From: Dermatophilus congolensis
GTDB lineage: Bacteria > Actinomycetota > Actinomycetes > Actinomycetales > Dermatophilaceae
Assembly: GCA_030538115.1 (NCBI GenBank)
Contig: JAUNUP010000050.1
Location: 1-9,156 of the forward strand
DNA: 9,156 bases
Direction of reading: 5' to 3'
Shown here: positions 5,761 through 9,156 of the stretch, one piece after another
How the letters are laid out: the number at the start of each line of letters is the position of its first letter
How positions within the stretch are numbered: position 1 is the stretch's first letter
Program-made: the position numbers and the translations under genes
Notes under the pieces: model-generated
Told to the model about the DNA's origin: nothing
The model's database searches: none
What the model saw: the letters and a program-made list of their open reading frames with translations, nothing else

Positions 5761-7911
5761 ATGGGCGCCGCGCTCCGTTCTCGCGTCAACGACACTTCGA
5801 TGGCAACCAAAGTGGTTGCGCTGGCCGTGGCGGTGACCGTCATGGCCACGGTGATCCTCACGAGTCTGTCGGTGTGGCGTTCGGCATCGTTCGCCGGCAA
5901 CGCCACCGAGACGGTCGACACGGTGGTCGAGAGCGAGATCACCACGGCGATGCACGGGGTGCGAAACGTGGTCGCAACCCAGTCGGAGGCGATCGGCAAC
6001 CAGGTCAACAACGCCCTCGCCGTGGCGCGCGACCAGATGGCGCGGTCCGGCGGGTTCCGCATCGGAGACGGCACCGCGGCGTGGGAGGCGAAGAACCAGA
6101 CCTCGGGCGAGGTCACCAAAGTCGAACTGCCGCGCGCCTACGTGGGCGACCAGTGGCTCGGCCAGACCTCGGCCACGTCACAGCAGGTGCCCGTGGTCGA
6201 CTCCACCAAGAACCTCGTCGGTGGCACGGCCACGATCTTCCAGCGCATGAACGACAAGGGCGACATGCTCCGCGTCGCCACGAACGTGCAGAACGCCGAA
6301 GGCAACCGCGCGATCGGCACCTACATCCCGGTGACCGAACCGAGCGGCACGCCGAACAAGGTGCTCGAGACCGTGCTCCAAGGCAAGACGTACGTCGGCA
6401 CCGCGCTGGTCGTGGGGCGCTGGCAGGTGGTGGCGTACGAGCCGATCCGTATCGGCGGCCGTGTAGAGGGCATCCTGTTCGTCGGCGTGCTGCAGGAGTC
6501 GGTCAAGGCTCTCAGTGAGGCCGTGGTCGGCTACGACGTGTCGCCCAACGGCTACGTCTCGGTGCTGACAGGCTCGGGCGCCACCAAGGGCGCGATCCGT
6601 ATGTCGAAGAACGAGGGTCTGGTCGGCCAGAACGGGCTCGAGATCACCGATGCCGACGGCAAGGCTTACCTCGCGGAGGCGGTCGAGAAGGCCGTCGCGA
6701 CGGGAGGCGAGGCCACCGAGAACGACGGTGTCGTCTCGGTGGCGTTCAACGACCAGGCGCACGGCCCCTCCACGGTGCGGGCCATGTACTTCGCGCCCTG
6801 GGATTGGGTCATCACCGTTACCGCGCCTGACTCCGACTTCGCGGGCACCGGCGAGCGCATCGCCGCCCAGGCCCGCACCACCACGGTGATGCTGCTGCTC
6901 GCGGGTCTCGTGACGATCGCCCTGGCGATCCTCGTGGCCGTGTACCTGGGCCGCACGCTCGCGTCGCCCATCGTGGCGCTCTCCGCGAAGCTGCACGACA
7001 TCGTCGAGGGCCAGGTCGACCTCACGGCTCGCGTCGAAGCGGCCGGCGACGACGAGGTCGGCCGCCTCGGGCGCAACGTCAACACGTTCCTCGAGCGGGT
7101 CGGTCGCGTGATGGTGTCGGTCACGGGCTCGGCCACGTCCGTGCAGGAGGCGGCCTCCACCATCACCTCCACCTCCGGCGAACTCGACGGGTCGGCCCGC
7201 CGCTCGTCCGAACAGGCGGAGGTCGCAGAACGCGCCGGCGAGTCGATCCTCGCCTCCATCGGGTCAGCGGCGTCGGCCACCGACGAGCTGAACGCCTCGA
7301 TCCGCGAGATCGCCGCGTCGGCCTCAAACGCCGCCCAGGTGGGCGCGAAGGCCGAGCACAAAGCCGCCGAGGCAGAGGCGACCATCGCGGCTCTCGGCGA
7401 GTCGTCGGAGCAGGTCGGGCACGTCATCAAGCTCATCTCCGACGTGGCGGAGCAGACCAACCTGCTCGCGCTCAACGCCACCATCGAGGCCGCCCGCGCG
7501 GGTGAGGCGGGCAAGGGCTTCGCCGTCGTCGCGGGCGAGGTGAAAGACCTGGCCCAGCAGACCGCCTCCGCGACCGAAGACATCTCGGAGCGCGTTGCCA
7601 CGATCCAGTCGCAGACCAAGGCCGCGATCGCGTCCGTGCACGAGATCGCTGCGATCCTGCGCGAGTCGAACAACCACCAGCAGACCATCGCCGCCGCTGT
7701 GGAGGAGCAGAGCGCCACCACCTCCGTCGTCTCGACCTCGGTCTCCGACGCGGCCCAGGCCGTGTCGGGCATCGCCGACACCCTCGAACGGGTGAGCCGC
7801 GAGGCCGAGCACACCGCGGCCGAGGCCCAGAACGCGCTCGCCGCCTCAGGAAACCTGCAGCGCGTCTCCGACGAACTCAACCACCACCTGGGCGATTTCG
7901 TCGTCTCGTAA
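5761..7911 (+). CDS. methyl-accepting chemotaxis protein with Cache_3-Cache_2-like sensor
   Basis: This is a full-length 716-residue chemoreceptor. The order is: a first membrane segment (about 17-39), an extracellular double-Cache sensor (about 45-365), a second membrane segment (about 373-396), HAMP (about 396-450) and a cytoplasmic signalling coiled coil (about 455-716). The sensor has the hallmarks of the Cache_3-Cache_2 fusion: WEAKNQT (108-114), [17 protein letters not shown] (160-176), RAIGTYIP (183-190) and YEPIRIGG with GILFVGV (226-243). The hairpin tip at about 563-600 ([19 protein letters not shown], then [15 protein letters not shown]) is the invariant CheA/CheW-binding region. 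The receptor should sense a small extracellular ligand and steer CheA. Cache_3-Cache_2 receptors often bind organic acids or similar metabolites, but the ligand cannot be assigned here. No CheR-tethering pentapeptide is seen at the C-terminus (GDFVVS). No che or flagellar genes lie in the window, so it is an orphan receptor gene, implying motility elsewhere in the genome. A long stem-loop follows. Confidence 0.95.
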   Translation: MGAALRSRVNDTSMATKVVALAVAVTVMATVILTSLSVWRSASFAGNATETVDTVVESEITTAMHGVRNVVATQSEAIGNQVNNALAVARDQMARSGGFRIGDGTAAWEAKNQTSGEVTKVELPRAYVGDQWLGQTSATSQQVPVVDSTKNLVGGTATIFQRMNDKGDMLRVATNVQNAEGNRAIGTYIPVTEPSGTPNKVLETVLQGKTYVGTALVVGRWQVVAYEPIRIGGRVEGILFVGVLQESVKALSEAVVGYDVSPNGYVSVLTGSGATKGAIRMSKNEGLVGQNGLEITDADGKAYLAEAVEKAVATGGEATENDGVVSVAFNDQAHGPSTVRAMYFAPWDWVITVTAPDSDFAGTGERIAAQARTTTVMLLLAGLVTIALAILVAVYLGRTLASPIVALSAKLHDIVEGQVDLTARVEAAGDDEVGRLGRNVNTFLERVGRVMVSVTGSATSVQEAASTITSTSGELDGSARRSSEQAEVAERAGESILASIGSAASATDELNASIREIAASASNAAQVGAKAEHKAAEAEATIAALGESSEQVGHVIKLISDVAEQTNLLALNATIEAARAGEAGKGFAVVAGEVKDLAQQTASATEDISERVATIQSQTKAAIASVHEIAAILRESNNHQQTIAAAVEEQSATTSVVSTSVSDAAQAVSGIADTLERVSREAEHTAAEAQNALAASGNLQRVSDELNHHLGDFVVS

Positions 7912-7917
7912 GGGCAC

Positions 7918-7960
7918 GGTGGGGTGATCAGGGGCGGCCATCGCCTCACGATCACCCACC
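7918..7960 (+). terminator. long stem-loop after the chemoreceptor gene
   Basis: GGGTGATC (7922-7929) pairs perfectly with GATCACCC (7950-7957). The stem extends outward by GGT/ACC (7918-7920 with 7958-7960) past a bulged G7921, and inward by GGGGCG/CGCCTC (7931-7936 with 7942-7947, one G-T pair) over a 5-nt loop. This makes about 17 base pairs with a small internal bulge, starting 6 nt after the stop. No T tract follows on either strand, as is common for actinobacterial terminators. Confidence 0.65.
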
Positions 7961-8036
7961 CACTGCCGACTGGAGAAGGAGGCCGGGCGCAGCCACCTGC
8001 CCGCGCCCCGACACCCCTCTCTGGACCGGAGTGCCT

Positions 8037-9156
8037 GTGAAGAGCTACGCCGCCATCGCCCTGTTGACCGCCCCCGTGCTGGCCGGAGGCACGGTGGCAT
8101 CGGCCGCCGTGGCCGCGCCCACACCAACTCCTCCGGCCACACCGGGCGCAGCGAACTCCGCAGCCACCGAGACGACCCCGGGCGACCTCGACGCCACCGT
8201 GCAGCTCGACCCCCTGGCCTCTCTCGCCGGAGCGGATGAGGCGAGCGGGCCGGTGAGGTGCGTGGCCGCCTCCCGCACACCGGTGCTCGACGGCGAACCC
8301 ATCACGGTGACACTGCCCCCGGTCGCGCCGTTCACCATCGGCACGCTCGGCGGCACCCAGTGGAAGAACCCGCCGCACACCGACCCGAGCTGGAGGCTCG
8401 GCTGGTACAGCTTCAGGTGGCTGACTCCCCTCGTGCAGCGCGCGGTCGACGACGGGCAGACCGCCTCCGCGAAGGCGCTGGTCGACCAGTTTCTGCGCTT
8501 CTACCGCGAGTACCCCGACCCGGGACGCGCGATCGTCGGCTGGGACGAAGGTAATTCACTGCGCCGACTCGAGAACCTCAACTGCGTCTACGCCCTCACC
8601 AAGGACAGGCGGCTCGTCGCGGCGATGCAGACCGAGGCCAACGTGCTGTTCGGCAACCGCTACTACGGCCCGCCCTACCGTCCCGTACACAACCACGGCC
8701 TCATGGCGAACCTGCGGCTCATCGAGGCCGGCACGCTGGTGGGCCGCTCCGATTGGGTGACGCGTGCCCAGGCCCGCGTGCGTTCGGAGCTGGGTCTGGC
8801 GTTCTCGAAGCAGGGCACCTCGAACGAGCAATCGGCCACGTACCAAGACATCAACGCGGAGATGTGGGCCCAGGCCGCCAACACCCTCGCCGCCCTCAGC
8901 CCGGCCGGTGAGCAGGACTCGACCGTGCGGCAGATCCGCGCCAATGTCGCTCGCGCACGCGCTGTGGCGCAGTGGCTCACCGAACCCGACGGCAACTACG
9001 TGCAGATCGGCGACTCCACCAACACCAAGGGCAAGCCCGCCCCCAACCGCACCGAGAAGTTCTTCCGCGACGACGCCGCCGGATTCGCGATGGGCCGCTG
9101 GTCGTGGAACGACCCGAACACCACGTACTACACACTCCGCTACGGCCCGGCTCGCT
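8037..9156 (+). CDS. secreted heparinase II/III-like polysaccharide lyase (C-terminus beyond window)
   Basis: The frame is open for 373 codons and runs off the window. GTG 8037 is preferred because GGAG (8028-8031) lies five bases upstream; GTG 8031 is in frame but overlaps that site. A Sec signal peptide is evident (Lys2, hydrophobic 5-20, AlaXAla cleavage near residues 23-27), followed by a Pro/Ala/Thr-rich stretch to about 50. Residues about 110-340 look like the alpha-toroid of heparinase II/III-type lyases, with WDEGNSLRRLENL (169-181), VHNHGLMANLRLI (217-229) and SNEQSATYQDIN (262-273) in the expected order. These Asn/His/Tyr-rich motifs line the catalytic cleft in the family. PDGNYVQIGDS (317-327) and YYTLRYGPAR (364-373) match the start of the Hepar_II_III beta domain, where a conserved HGHxD-type motif should follow outside the window. 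The probable role is eliminative cleavage of a uronate-containing polysaccharide outside the cell; the substrate is not readable. Its upstream stem-loop suggests separate transcription from the chemoreceptor gene. Confidence 0.75.
   Translation, partial: MKSYAAIALLTAPVLAGGTVASAAVAAPTPTPPATPGAANSAATETTPGDLDATVQLDPLASLAGADEASGPVRCVAASRTPVLDGEPITVTLPPVAPFTIGTLGGTQWKNPPHTDPSWRLGWYSFRWLTPLVQRAVDDGQTASAKALVDQFLRFYREYPDPGRAIVGWDEGNSLRRLENLNCVYALTKDRRLVAAMQTEANVLFGNRYYGPPYRPVHNHGLMANLRLIEAGTLVGRSDWVTRAQARVRSELGLAFSKQGTSNEQSATYQDINAEMWAQAANTLAALSPAGEQDSTVRQIRANVARARAVAQWLTEPDGNYVQIGDSTNTKGKPAPNRTEKFFRDDAAGFAMGRWSWNDPNTTYYTLRYGPAR

Noticed and set aside
6666..8378. 570-aa open frame on the - strand across the chemoreceptor and lyase genes
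   Set aside because: Ser/Ala/Arg-rich shadow of the chemoreceptor coiled coil; it crosses the intergenic stem-loop and has no motif support.

Overview
The window is a high-GC stretch typical of an actinobacterium, probably a Micrococcales member. The reasons are a DUF222/HNH (13E12-type) gene, an apparently leaderless promoter, GTG starts, TPR repeats of the actinobacterial tandem type and a small monoderm lipoprotein. Nothing in the sequence fixes the genus. All supported protein genes lie on the + strand.

Left end (1-483): positions 175-216 carry the 3' half of a tRNA-Arg(CCU), from the anticodon loop to the discriminator base, with no matching 5' half upstream. This is the classic appearance of an attachment-site repeat left at the far edge of an element integrated in a tRNA gene. 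The element would lie to the left of the window. A 73-residue lipoprotein gene follows.

Region 484-775 has no gene but looks regulatory. It contains a perfect CRP/GlxR-type palindrome (TGTGA-N6-TCACA), a cluster of GATTC motifs including a 10-bp direct repeat, and a -10 hexamer placed for leaderless transcription of the next gene. That gene encodes a 576-residue DUF222 protein with a C-terminal HNH nuclease domain. A CPBP-family (CAAX-protease-like) membrane protein with an altered first motif follows.

Region 3718-5634 is a compact three-gene operon with 2- and 4-bp gaps. It encodes a membrane-anchored OmpA-like peptidoglycan-binding protein, a kinesin-light-chain-type TPR protein and a histidine phosphatase. 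The combination suggests an envelope-linked module, but its function is not known.

Region 5761-7911 encodes a complete methyl-accepting chemotaxis receptor with a Cache_3-Cache_2-like sensor, HAMP and a canonical signalling tip. A long stem-loop closes it. The last gene, cut by the window end, encodes a secreted heparinase II/III-like polysaccharide lyase.

No complete mobile element, CRISPR array or recognisable defence system is visible. The points most worth checking are the tRNA-derived attachment remnant, the CRP-type site, and the OmpA/TPR/phosphatase operon.
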